Positions 11,263-21,868 of a stretch of 64,000 nucleotides of DNA are shown piece after piece (position 1 is the stretch's first letter; each line of letters opens with the position of its first letter). The stretch is from Adiantum capillus-veneris. Taxonomy: Eukaryota > Streptophyta > Polypodiopsida > Polypodiales > Pteridaceae. The translations under genes and the position numbers were made by a program. The notes under the pieces were generated by a model. The model was given only the letters and a program-made list of their open reading frames with translations. It ran no database searches and had not been told where the DNA came from. The stretch spans positions 64,784,969 to 64,848,968 of the forward strand of contig CM043963.1 of NCBI GenBank assembly GCA_014529385.2. The letters run 5' to 3'.

Positions 11263-11990
11263 TATTAACGTCTTTAAAAGGCCAAAATGACCTATAAGAC
11301 CATCAAATACAAAGTGGTGAGTCTAATACAATGTCTGAAGTACAAGTACAAAAAGCACTGAAAGTAAAAATGAAAACTGAAAATGAAGTGTGAAATGTGA
11401 AATGTGAAATGTGAAATGTGAAAATGTAGAATAGGCCATCAATGACAATCTGGGTGTCGTGCTAGAATGCCTCTGATCCTCTACTGGAGTCTCCGCCGAT
11501 GGAGTGTGCTCTTGTGTCTTGGTCGTGGTCGTCTCGATCTCCCGAGCTCAGTCGCCCTGTCAATGAGGGTGCCTCTGGTATGAATGCGGGTACAACCCTG
11601 TGCTGGTGGTTGGTCTCCTGGCTCCCTCGATCCAAAGAAGTCTGTGATTTGTCTCTGTGAGACTGTCGTACTCCATGTCTTCTCAACAGACTATCTCTAT
11701 GTCGGTGTAACTCAAGTAGATATAAGCAAAGGCATCTGTGATCCTGGTACCTCATGACTGTAGCTAGGGGTCCAAAACCCTCCCTGAATAAGCAATGGAA
11801 GTGCCCTCGTATCTCATAATACACAGTGCATTGGCATATGTAGTGTAGCTCTGTCTGTGGCTCTCTATCGCATAGTTTGCATATCCTAGACTCCGGTGGT
11901 ATTTCTCTGAATCTACCCGTCTCAATCTCTATCTGGTGTGAGTCGAGACATGAAGACACTGACAACGACTCTATTACCAAAGATGATTAT
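11263..11990 (-). mobile_element. 5'-truncated LINE, 3' end with ORF2 C-terminus
   Basis: On the minus strand this segment carries the C-terminal end of a LINE ORF2, then a ~200 bp 3' UTR, then a (CATTT)n tail and a TC-rich tract. The last part of the UTR reads 'ggtcttataggtcattttgg' then 'cc...gacgttaat'. It lines up with 'ggtcccataggtcatatctg' then 'acc...gacgataat' of the three ORF1-only copies, including the hairpin. It is therefore a relative, and plausibly the autonomous partner type, of that family. Short direct repeats 'gaaatgt' at about 11392-11424 lie in the UTR. Confidence 0.65.
11462..11980 (-). pseudogene. LINE ORF2 C-terminal cysteine-motif region
   Basis: The 172-residue minus-strand frame begins with 'SHQIEIETGRFREIP' and 'RICKLCDREPQTELHYICQC', followed by 'YYEIR'. 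This is the C-terminal segment common to many LINE reverse transcriptases (S-H-x-L-x-I-E-T-G-R, I-C-x-x-C, E-x-H-x-x-x-x-C). The rest, from about residue 95, is low-complexity and charged. The RT and endonuclease domains are absent because the copy is 5'-truncated. The region may help bind RNA or target DNA in intact elements. Confidence 0.7.
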
Positions 11991-12184
11991 CATTAAAGAA
12001 ACTTTTTTGTGCTCATATAAAAAACAAACACCGCCTGTAATATTTATGACATTATAAATTATTTGAAATAATACCTTTTATAGTGGCGAGTATTTTCCTT
12101 TCTTTAATCTACATATATTCTATCTATTGGGCCTGTGTAACATACTTTACATATGTATCTTACAAGACATATCTTCTGTTAGCA

Positions 12185-13153
12185 ATGAGCAGACACATTA
12201 CAATCTACGGACCCCAACGAGGTCAAAAGCTTGTTCTACTATTTGACAGTCGGTTTCAAGAGATCAAGGTTGACACTCTAAAACAACATTTTGATATCCG
12301 AAATGGAGATTTTTCTCTGTGTCCCCTAACATTGTCTGGAGATAATGGTCATCTTCAATGTGGAGAGAACAATGTTGGTGAGCCAATTTACACCCTTGAC
12401 CACGAATTTTCACAGTTCTACAAGATTCTTGCCACCTCTGATTTATTTCCTAATGTTGTTGGTTCAAAAAATTCACCTATAGTTATCAAAGAGAAAATTA
12501 CCGACTTGGGGCATCCATGTGCGAGTGTTATTGACATCATTAGAACCCTACCATTACAAACAAACCTTGTAGTGGCCTTGAGTCAAGTTCAGAATGTTAT
12601 GCAAGTGTCTGAGATTCCATGTCAATATGATGGGTATATTGCTTTTGAGCTGCCACCACAAGGTGAAAGCTCAAGTATGAACGGTATGGAACAACGTTTT
12701 GATGGGCATTCTTGGGTGGAATATGTGACATGCAGTAGTGATTTGCTCAAAGATGTTGTGCGCTTTAGTAGATGTTGTGGCCATTTGCGATGTCTTAATC
12801 TTGATTGTAGTTATCAATTCAAAACAAATTTTCCAAATGAGAGTCAGTGGAAGGGACGATTGTCACGAGCACCTCAACGGGGATTAATTGGAGCTGAATT
12901 TGGCAAGCTTCTGTGTGTCCATTGTCATCAGATGCCAAAATGTGTAAATGTTTGTGCTGCAGTCATTTATTATTGCATCCCAATTGAAAAGGAAATTGTG
13001 ACTAGATGTGCAATTCATCTTGGTTATCACAAGCATCCAGTGGCCAAGGGAAAAAGTAAAGCTACAGACATAGTTATTTCCAGAGCTTTGCTTGTATGGG
13101 CGGCTTTAGATCCTTTGACTACATCCAAACAGTTGGAGAGAGTAACAACATAA
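12185..13153 (+). pseudogene. MULE transposase, N-terminal part
   Basis: I prefer the start at 12185 (MSRHITIYGPQRGQKL) over an upstream ATG at 12083, because the upstream 34 residues are hydrophobic and look like chance translation. Residues about 210-300 of the product hold a Cys/His-rich stretch ('CCGHLRCLNLDCSYQF', 'LLCVHCHQMPKCVNVCAA', 'RCAIHLGYHKHP'). It resembles the GCM/WRKY-like zinc modules that precede the catalytic core in many MULE transposases. A TAA at 13151 interrupts the frame, which then continues unchanged from 13163, so it is one broken gene with the next two entries. Confidence 0.65.
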
Positions 13154-13162
13154 GAAATTGTA

Positions 13163-14706
13163 ATGGATAGGCTCATGGGCCTAAGTTCCTCTAAGAATAC
13201 TCCCTTAGCCGAAGATGAATTTTCCAGGTTCCTTGACACTGTGACTCCACTCTCTAATAAGCGTCGTGTACAACAGAGTTTGGAAATAGCCAAAAAATCC
13301 AAAGGTATCACTTCAATGGGATTTGAGTCCATATTGAAATTAAAGAGCAATAGCCGATACCCATACCTGCATAGTGTTCTATTTCTAGGTCAGTTAGGAG
13401 CCATTCAACAACCTCACGTTTTCAAAATGTCTACAATGGGTCCTGTAGTGGGGTGGACTTGGTGAATCGTATGTGTCCTGGAGGTAACTTGCAGGATATG
13501 TGGGTGCACTTTGACCATGTGCATAGAGTGGATGGATGGCCTACTATGTCAGCACATGTGTATGATCCTTATGTTCGAGAACTTTTAACTTTTGCAATAT
13601 GTGAATTTACAGTTGAAAATAAACATGCACAGATGGAGTTTTGGAGAATTCTTAACAAGGTGGTGATGGATCTGGGATTTGAGAAACCAGAGTTTAGAGG
13701 TTTCATGGCAGATGAAGCTAATGCAAATTGGATTGATGTTCGTACTGTTTACTTTGGCGGTGCAAATAAGAAAATGCCTGAAAAAGAAAGATCATGTGTG
13801 TTCCATTGGGAGCAAAGTATGGTTAGGCATACTTCAAAGTGTATACTTCCCTCTTACCAGGAAGAGCACAAACTTAAATGCCGACAGTGGATGCATGCCT
13901 CCACAGAGAATGCTGCAAATGTTTGTAAAGAGGAGCTTAGACAATTTTGGCCGGATGGGCATGCCATTGAGTCAGAGATTCCATCATTAGAGACATGGTT
14001 GTCTTGGTGGGATGTAAGAGTCCCTCACTGGGGAGATAGATTTGTTTGTCAAGATGTAGCAGGTGCTTTTGTGCCAAGAACCAATCTTGCTGAGGCAAAA
14101 CATGCAAGCATGCGTGCAGCTATTGGATACAAGTCTAGTATTGGTTTGTATGAAGCAACATGTGCAGATATGGCTCTAGCTGTGTTGCAGAGTGTTAGGT
14201 ACAATGCATACCTTAAAGGGATTAACACATGCACTGGACCAAGGGTGGCAGATTTGGTTGCAAGGTTTATGAGTCAACAAGCTGCTGGTGGGTCAGGTAA
14301 GAAGCTTATAGCCCTAGCACATTCTTCTTTGCAGGAGATGCGCATGCCAAGTCTTGAGACAAACATAGATTCAATGAGGGAAAAGAGTGTTCGAAGATCT
14401 AGACCAATATTGGAGGACCCAGATGAAATACTAGAAGATGACAGTCACAGACCTGAGTATGTGACAGTCACAACGGCGAATGGGATACGTGGAAGTAGGT
14501 AGCAACAAGATTCCACAACTCCCCTTATGTGGTTGGAGCAAAAAGCATCTCGGACTGTGTGGGAAATTAGGCGTACTGAGCCTGGGAGAAAAATGACATG
14601 CTTCGGTGTTCTTGTAGATCATAGTACAAGATGTGGTAGGTTTATTAATGAAATGGCACCTTTAGTGAAACACGGAGTTCCCGCACCAAGCTTTTGGGGA
14701 AGGTAA
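13163..14706 (+). pseudogene. MULE transposase, DDE catalytic core
   Basis: The frame from 13163 runs to about 13449, where a one-base shift moves the coding to the frame starting 'DLVNRMCPGGNLQDMW'. Core landmarks are 'WVHFDHVHRVDGW' (first catalytic Asp region), 'FRGFMADEANANWIDV' (second Asp region) and 'CVFHWEQSMVRHTSK', the conserved C-x-x-H step of MULEs. A long helical stretch follows with the third acidic residue not securely placed. A TAG at 14500-14502 breaks the frame, which continues to a TAA near 14704. An intact enzyme would excise and insert the element. Several stops and one shift make this a remnant. Confidence 0.7.
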
Positions 14707-14793
14707 AAATATCCTGCAAGAGGATCCAATCCGGGAGGCATTGTCGAGGGGTTTGTATGGTTCTGCAACAGTAGTAACACTCATACCTGGAAT

Positions 14794-15339
14794 GTGGATG
14801 ACCTAATTGTTGGTCCTCCAGGACCTACACCACCTGGGACTTGGATTGTGGCAGAGTGCACTAATCTGCAACCATCTGAAGTTGAAATGTTATTGAACAA
14901 TGGGTTTGTTCTTAAAGAAGCACATGAAAATGATGAGTGCAGCTGCAATGTTAGAACATGTGTTAGCACACCAAGTTCATTTTGTCCAAAATATAGGGAT
15001 GGAAAACTTGTTAGATGGAGATCAAAACTTACAAGAGATTTTCAAGATATGATTGCGCAGGGAAGAACAATGGCAGCCAAATTAGTAAGGGAGGTAATCG
15101 TGGTCCCCAATGTATCACATGTGTTTCGTGTTAGTACAATTGGGTCAGTGGAGAAAGGTGTTACGTATGCTGTCACACTTGCAGACTTCCCTCGGTGCTC
15201 GTGTGAGGATTTTCAAAGACGTGATAGCAAACGTGTTGCATACGTGCCTTGCAAGCACATCTACTTTGTGTTTTTTAGAATATTGGTTTGGACTCCATTG
15301 CCCATGAGTTTGTGCATCAATCTGGACTTACAAAAGTAG
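14794..15339 (+). pseudogene. MULE transposase, C-terminal SWIM-finger part
   Basis: The 181-residue frame contains 'VFRVSTIGSVEKGVTYAVTL' followed by 'CSCEDFQRRDSKRVAYVPCKH' (15197-15257). This is a SWIM zinc finger (C-x-C, a spacer, then C-x-H), the usual C-terminal module of MULE transposases. The frame also opens upstream of 14794 ('GIVEGFVWFCNSSNTHTWNV'). No terminal inverted repeats or 9-bp target duplication could be found by eye around 12000 or 15500. Confidence 0.7.
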
Positions 15340-15340
15340 A

Positions 15341-16400
15341 GTTGTTCCAAGCTTTGGGATGTTCTCGAATAGCATCATAGGTTATGTAGTTCATGTGTCG
15401 ACTTTTTTGGGAGATGTACATGCTAAATTTTTGGTGGACTATTTTGGAGAGGATTACCTAGAATTGCGTATGTGTCGAGTATACAATTTTATAAATTTTA
15501 TGAATAATTCTAAAATCTAACTATGTACATCGGTTCACAAATTTGTGGTACTAAAAATAACATGCATGGGATAATTATTTTCTTTCACAATTGTTACTCT
15601 TGTGCAAATTTACCCTCGAACTCTTGCTCGGAGTGTGCCTTTGCTCGATTTTTTTGCTCAGTGATTAGAAAGCCTCACTTTGGTTTAGGCATACACTTAG
15701 AGTAGAAATGTCTGGCCTCTTTTGATATGGTAGAAAAGGAGACCTCCCTCTATTTGTTGGAAGTTGGGATTGTGACATGGAATTACTTGTACTTGAATAG
15801 ACACATGATGATAGTAAATTCTTCACATAAGCCAAAGGTATGCCATACCTTTTAATATTCATGGACCACATCTTGTTGAGGTTGAAGAGTCAGATACCTC
15901 CAGGTGGGGCTTTCCATCCTCGCTTAAGTGACATGATTGCACGATGCACTCCCACTCTTCTATGTACACTACCCTTGGTGATGACGCACTTCTCAAGCAC
16001 AATTAGCCTCTTCCATCTGACTCCCTCTTCAAACAAAGGGCATCTGTCATCCTCCTCCATCTCTTGAAATCAAGAAAACCCTGAAGATCACATTCCTTTG
16101 ACTCCTCCAAGGTCATAGGTTTATCTCATTGTAGGACAAGCCTCATCATTGCATGAGCTTTTTTGTCAAAAGAGTAGAATGTACGAGAAGTATAGTTGTA
16201 TGGATCAAACATCGAGAACATATGTCGAGTGCTATGTTGCCATGTGCCCTTGCAATGATCCATATGGCCTACACTTGTTTCCCCATGATTGCTTGATTCC
16301 TTGGAGCTTGGGTAACCATCATCCACTTCACGTGTGTCGTGAAAGCATCTGAAAATATGTGACTTGTGGCTCCATTCTCTTGAATATCCATGATCACCTA
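15341..16400. other. No recognised gene; decayed coding-like sequence on the minus strand
   Basis: Minus-strand frames at 15665-15871 ('SMNIKRYGIPLAYVKNLLSS') and 16126-16425, with sequence between them ('RWKRLIVLEKCVITKGS', 'SLKRGWKAPPGG'), have a protein-like composition. They are broken by stops and I cannot name a family. They could be a transposon-borne gene fragment. Confidence 0.3.
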
Positions 16401-16409
16401 AAAGAAAAG

Positions 16410-17190
16410 GCTTGATATAGTTCACATCTAGTTCACTCTCATATCACACCAAATAAACTCTTAGTTCACCCCAACACAGTTCACACATAGTTCATGGCAT
16501 AGATCACATGATAAACTAGTCCACGAGATGGAGGGAAAGAGATGGTGATGACTAGCAGAGTTGCCTATGTGTTGAGATTTTGAAAATGAAAGGGAGAGGA
16601 AGAACGCAAGTGTGTAAAGTGGAAGAAAATCTATGCAAGTGGTGGGCTCTTCCTCATTCAATGGCCCTAACATTGGCGGATTGCCCCCGAAATTGTGCAC
16701 TTTTTGAAGTCAAGACACAGTTCACACCTAGTTTACACTAAACATAGTTCACACTAAGTTCTCGACTAGTTTACACGTCATTCACAAATAATCGGACGGC
16801 TTGTATTTTTGCCGCTCGCGATGCCCATCCTGAAACATAGATCCCACCTCCTTTTGGAGGTATCATTTAGTGACAATGGTGCCTCATCACTAATTGACAC
16901 CTCCCTAGGGAGGTGGGATCAATGGCCCACAGTAGGCATCGCGAGGCATGTACAATCCGGGCCGTCCGATCGCCATTTAAACTAGGTGTGAACTAAGAGT
17001 GAACTCAGGAGGTATATGCACCACATCAAATTTGGTGTGAACTCGGTGTGAACTCGGTGTGAACTCAACGTGAACATGGTGTGAACTAGGTGTGAATTGG
17101 GGAGGGTCTACACACCACACCAAATTTGGTGTGAACTCAATGTGAGCTTGGTGTGAACTAGGTGTGAACTGGGTGTAAACTTGTTTGCGA
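16410..17190. mobile_element. Palindromic foldback element with GTGTGAACT repeats
   Basis: The centre is near 16880. Exact inverted pairs are ATCGGACGGC (16791-16800) with GCCGTCCGAT (16961-16970), CTCGCGATGCC (16815-16825) with GGCATCGCGAG (16935-16945), and ATCCCACCTCC (16841-16851) with GGAGGTGGGAT (16909-16919). Outside these arms, AGTTCAC/AGTTCACAC copies lie on the left (about 16410-16790) and GTGTGAACT copies on the right (16986-17170), in inverse orientation. It looks like a non-autonomous DNA element with subterminal repeats. No coding sequence is present, the exact ends are uncertain, and no superfamily can be given. Confidence 0.65.
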
Positions 17191-17237
17191 TTCCGTGATC
17201 TATAAACTTACCACACACACACACATACCTTTCAACG

Positions 17238-17440
17238 AACGCCCGCTAGCCTAGTGGTTAGAGTCAATTCCGTGGGGGAGAAGGTCACGGGTTCAAGTCC
17301 CGGATCCAAGAAAGTGGGAATCTCTTGCATTCCATAGGAAATCCAACGGTCACAATCAACCGGTGATTGTGAGCCATTGATCCCACCTCCCAAAAGGAGA
17401 TGTCAATTAGTAACGAGGGGTGGGGAGGGTGGAACAACCC
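17238..17440 (+). mobile_element. tRNA-derived SINE
   Basis: The A box TAGCCTAGTGG (17247-17257) and B box GGTTCAAGTCC (17290-17300) are 32 nt apart, as in a pol III tRNA-type promoter. The ends cannot form an acceptor stem, so it is not a tRNA gene. The body downstream contains CCATTGATCCCACCTCC (17374-17390), shared exactly, in inverse orientation, with the foldback element at 16909-16925. The 3' end is not clearly defined. Confidence 0.65.
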
Positions 17441-17920
17441 GAAAATTTGTTGATTTCCCTCTTCCCTTAGGTGGCCAGTACCAAGGCCACCTAAGCAAGC
17501 TGACAAATTGCTAGTACTATGCTGTGCTATTTTAAGCTTGGCGAGGCGCAATCGATAGCTAAGCAGAATGCACATTCGCAGAGCAGAAGCCATAGCATGA
17601 ACGAGGTAGCACGCAAGTTGTTCGATGTTGCACAAAATTTTACGTGTAACAAAAGTGGCAACCAATAGGGAGTTGGCAATGGAGATAACTAGATCAGAAT
17701 TTCCAACAAGGCTCAACCCCAGATTTGACAAGCAAGAGACACGTGTTTCTGCTGTTAACCACTCAAACACTCAGACGCGCACATCCACCTTCTGAAGAAA
17801 ATCTATACTATTGAGGGGGTAGACATATACCTCTTTAGGGACGCCCACTTATTGGGCCCTTTACCCTTTATATTAAACGATGGTGAGCCATCAAAAAATA
17901 GCTAAGAGCTCGCTGTTCGC
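17441..17920. other. No gene seen
   Basis: A minus-strand open frame of 161 codons covers part of this stretch and the SINE, but it reads through the SINE promoter and has no protein-like motif. I treat it as chance. Confidence 0.5.
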
Positions 17921-17924
17921 CACA

Positions 17925-17981
17925 TCTCTCTCTCTCTCTCTATGTGTGTGTGTGTGTGTGTGTCCCTCCCCCCCCCCCCCC
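17925..17981 (+). repeat. (CT)n(TG)n(C)n compound simple repeat
   Basis: CT repeats, then TG repeats, then a 14-base poly-C run lie in immediate succession. Confidence 0.9.
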
Positions 17982-17999
17982 AAACACACATTCAGAAGC

Positions 18000-18236
18000 T
18001 GGCTTACGCACTCATTCTACACAAGAAACCTAAAGGAAAGTTTTGTTAAAGTTATGGCATCTCACGTGATCTACCCAATGTGATCCCATTATTTATTTTG
18101 GCTTTTAGGTAATTTTTTGTACTTATTTGTCAAAGATTGGGTACAGAAATTTACTTAGGTGGGTAAATATAAAACTTATTGCCCCCATTGTATTTGCATC
18201 ATTCATTCATTGTTAAGGTTGGTTGGTTGGTTGAGG

Positions 18237-18279
<43 letters not shown>

Positions 18280-18330
18280 ACTTTCACTCATCTACTTTCA
18301 CCTGGTATTAGAGCCTTGGTGGGCCAAGGC
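18000..18330 (+). mobile_element. Possible LTR end and primer-binding site
   Basis: A (CT)n tract at 18238-18278 is followed by 'tctactttca' and then TGGTATTAGAGCC (about 18304-18316). This is close to the tRNA-Met primer site TGGTATCAGAGCC of many plant LTR elements. No matching second LTR or pol domains are visible nearby, so this is at best the 5' edge of an old element of unknown family. Confidence 0.35.
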
Positions 18331-18392
18331 ATCTCGTTGAGAGCCATAGAGTACTATTACCCCCAATCAAGATGCTTTATTTGCCTCGGGAA

Positions 18393-18484
18393 TTTGAAGC
18401 CAAAGACAAAAGCATGAACTCACAGAGAGACAAAGGCAAAGGCAAGGTGGACAGAGATAATGATGATATAGAATTGATAGAGGA
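18393..18484 (+). repeat. Dispersed direct repeat, copy 1
   Basis: The segment starting 'gaatttgaagccaaagacaa' and ending near 'gaattgatag' matches 20346-20440 at roughly 85% by eye, in the same orientation, about 1.95 kb away. Confidence 0.7.
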
Positions 18485-18499
18485 GATCAACATGGAAAA

Positions 18500-20330
18500 T
18501 GTGGTGGCAACCATAGTGGCCATGACGCCATATTTCTAGTCATGAGGCCATTGCTACCACTAGCTTTAGCTAGAGAGGTGCTTGTGAGTGGAGAGAGGGG
18601 CAAGCAATGCTCCCTATAAATCATTTGGACCCTTGTGTTGGAGCTAAAGTTATTGGTGTTTGAACCCATCGGTCAAAGTTTAAGGCATATATATCTGCCA
18701 GCAAACCAATCAGATGTCTCTAAAATATTATGGATGAGTGCATGGAATGAGCTGAACACTTTAAGGCAGTTATTCTAGATTGGTAGTTAGAATTTGTTCA
18801 AATTAGTTTGTGAATTCAAAATCAAACAACACTGGAATTGAAATATAATACTAGAACTGGAAATGACACTAAACACTAGAACTGGAAATGAGAATGGACA
18901 CTGGAACTGGAGACTCAAATTGGAATGTATATTCAAATCAGATCAATGTGTACAAGTACAACAATGAATCAAGTATGCTCATAGTTTAATTAGAATTACA
19001 AGAGAGTAAAGATCTTTGAGATATAAAACGCCAAGCTCTAGTCAGGTAGTCAACTACTAGGGATCGAGATCCCAAAAATCAAGTAATGAGCAGTATTTAT
19101 AGTCTTCCAATTGGACTTATGGACGATTGTGCAATGTACCAATTACCACGGTAATTGTCCCTAGGATTTACCAATCCAGCCACATGCTAAGCAGCTTGTT
19201 TCACCATCTACATTCCTTTCCCCTTTCCTTGAATTCTAGTAAATATTAAAATTTTCAAAAAGCATTGATCAGTTAAACATTGTCAGTCCAGCGGACCCGC
19301 TTCTATTTATATGGAGGTTGCTTCTTCAGTGGTCTGTAGAGGACTTTGGGTGGTTCTTGAAGCCTTGGACTAGCATTCTCTTGATGAATAAGCCGATACA
19401 GTGCTTCATGTTCCACTTGATCCTTTCGAACTATCTTCATTTTAATACATAAGGAGTTAGTGCATTCCAAGTTTTAGTGTCAAGATCGTAAATGGTCCTT
19501 TTGCCTCTAGTAAGTCGAGCTCTAGCCAACTTATGATAGTAGGAAGCTATATGCATCCACCCTTGAGGAAGAGGTTGATTGGATTTGATGCGAGCTTTGG
19601 TGCCATCTAGCGCATAGCGTTTCCCCTTGCGTTTTGAAATGCATGCAACAGATACACAAGACCGACATTGCTTGGTATTGCATCTTGAAACCCCCCCACC
19701 CCCCCCCCCCCCCCCCCAATTCTTTCCTTGCCTTGCTTAACGGTGACATTCCTTTCTCCTCCCCCTCTCTTGGAAGCAACCGTGCACCCTTTCTCACCCA
19801 GCATTTTTAAACACTATGAAGTGAAATGTGGTGGGCACCTTTGTACATAAGAGAGGGGGAAAGCCAACTTGGCTTTTTGGAAGGAGGGATCCTAGAGAAT
19901 CTTTGGAAAGGTGATTTGCAAGGGCCTCAAAGGACTTAGTAAAGCGGTGAGGAGAAGAGGCACGATAGTTTTTGCGGCTTGGGAAACTTCCCAAGGTCCT
20001 TTGGTAGTGCCAAGAGGAATTTGAGTTTTCCTCCAGATCTTGTACCTCAAGTTGCCCCCCCCCCCCCCCCCCCCCCCCCCCTCGCTCGAGTGCCAACAAC
20101 TCGAATGAATATCACCAATACATGGCTATGGAGATTGGATCAACCAGTTTCTAGTTAATAGCGGCATGTGCACGGGTCAAGTTCTCAAGGAAGCAGTCAA
20201 TTTGTTTGGCTCGTGATTGTGAATCCAAATGCACGAGTTTGCTAGAGGACAAGGGAAAAGGCAAGCTTGAGAGGGATGGAAGTACCAATACTCCACGAGG
20301 TCTGGCAACCGTTGTTAAAAATGTGATAGG
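18500..20330. other. No gene seen; two long poly-C runs
   Basis: A short imperfect repeat 'actagaactggaaatga' occurs at about 18850-18925. Poly-C runs lie at 19699-19717 and 20055-20081. Minus-strand frames near 19240-20100 are short or cross poly-C and show no domain. The sequence may be old retroelement debris. Confidence 0.5.
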
Positions 20331-20345
20331 ATTCTTTTTTTGGCT

Positions 20346-20440
20346 TGGGAGTTTGAAGCCAAAGACAAAAGCACGAACTCACAAAGTAATAAAGGCAAAG
20401 GCAAGCTGGATAGAGATAACGGTGATACAAAATTGATAGA
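20346..20440 (+). repeat. Dispersed direct repeat, copy 2
   Basis: This is the partner of 18393-18484 ('gagtttgaagccaaagacaa' onward). Confidence 0.7.
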
Positions 20441-20476
20441 TTTAATGTTTTTTTTAATAGTTATTGAAAGGTTCAA

Positions 20477-21781
20477 ATGTCAAAGGAGCTCCAAAGTAAG
20501 ATAGAGAGCAAGAAAGATACTCTATTGCCACAGTATTTGAAACAAGAAGAGAAACAAATAATCGAAGAATTGTACATTAAATATGGGGATCGTGTTGGAA
20601 AGGTATGGTTCTTCTTACTAGGTTGTATTGTTTGTCTTAAGTACTGTTTTAAGTTATGTGACAGATTTTGAATATTGTTGATCCTCAACATGGTAAACAT
20701 AAAGTAGTGAGTTTGAAATGGGGCCAAGAGAGTTGGGCAACATTAGAGAAGCTTAATTTAATTTCTCTTCACGATGCAAAATTGAAAAATAAGATCTTAT
20801 GGTTATCATTGCTGAAGTCTAGCAAGATTACACAAGTGGCGTATGGATTGAATCGAGGTGACCATAGATTCCGTAGGTAGGTCAAAAGAGTTTGGGTTTC
20901 TATCTTTAGTTGCTTCTTTTATAATTTATCTTTTCATAAATTATATCACTTGATTGTTATTGTTGGTTGAAAAGAGAGGGTGCTATACAAAGAGTGCTTG
21001 ATGGTGTTGAGATACTTTTGCTTGACTATGTGGATGTGCTTGATGGAATCACATTTCCTCCAGCAGCTACATCGAAGCTCTACTATGGAGAGATGATAGT
21101 AGAGGCTCGTAAATTCATGTTTCCATTAGAGGTGTCTTTGGAGGGCAGAAATAGTGATGCTAAGTTGCAAACTCTTAAGAAGATTGACTACTATATAGAA
21201 TGGCTTCACAAAGACTCCTATATAGGTAGTGATCACTAAAATGTAAATTTATTTTTTATTCTGTGAGTTTCATTGTGACAATCTAAAGTTTGCTATAATA
21301 TTTTTTGTTAGATACTTCTATCATTTGTTGGGGAAACAACACATTCTAGTCATTCCTTTGCTTGCTAGATCATGGGTCTGTGTTGATAGTGAGGATAGCA
21401 TATATCCCCCCACTATGCATCATCGATCACAATGGGAGCTAGATCACTGTCCTTGGTGGATAGACATGGATCAAAATTATTTGTTGATTCATGAGAGAGA
21501 GATCCACAATGCACAGAGGACATCAAATCCCTCTACAGTTATTGACACATCCGATGTGGATGCAAGGAGGGAGACCATACATGATAATAGATCCGTTCAT
21601 GCATGTGAGTCTCTTTAATGACTTTTTCTATGTTTTGTGACATACAACAAAGTCTTTGTTGAATTTTGTGCATTGCTATTGAAAATGATTAATGTATTCT
21701 TGATAGGGTCTCTCCCTAAAGCTAAAGGGAAGCAACACAAGATAATCGTTGTTGCAACAAAAATGATAGGTGTGAGCATAA
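20477..21781 (+). pseudogene. 5' exons of a degenerate multi-exon host-type gene
   Basis: Protein-like blocks on the plus strand are bounded by plausible splice sites. Exon 1 ends 'KYGDRVGK' before gtatgg at 20602. Exon 2 starts after 'gtgacag' at 20665 and runs through 'VVSLKWGQESWATLEKLNLI' to 'GLNRGDHRF' (donor gtaggt near 20879). Exon 3 ('GAIQRVLDGVEILLLDYVDV' to 'YYIEWLHKDSYI') begins after 'ttgaaaag' near 20973 and ends at a gtagtg near 21225. Exon 4 (about 21312-21618) holds 'ELDHCPWWIDMDQNYLLI', but its frame does not join exon 3 cleanly. A last block at about 21710-21790 reads 'KGKQHKIIVVATKMIGVSIK'. I do not recognise this N-terminal domain. It precedes methyltransferase-like exons on the far side of element A, and joining both into one gene is an inference. 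Confidence 0.45.
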
Positions 21782-21868
21782 AAGAAAAGGTTAACTAATC
21801 TTATGACATGTGTGAGCATGTAGTTTTATTGATCTCTTTGCTATGGCTCACTAATCTCTTTTCTTGGT

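Noticed and set aside
16986-17170. A CRISPR-like or regulatory array of GTGTGAACT
   Set aside because: The motif spacing is irregular, there are no equal-length spacers, and an inverse set lies on the other side of a palindrome. Transposon subterminal repeats explain it better.
17238-17310. A tRNA gene
   Set aside because: A and B boxes are present, but the ends cannot form an acceptor stem, and the sequence continues into a repeat body shared with the neighbouring element. It is a SINE.
17285-17770. A 161-codon minus-strand frame as a gene
   Set aside because: It reads antisense through the SINE promoter and body and lacks any recognisable domain.
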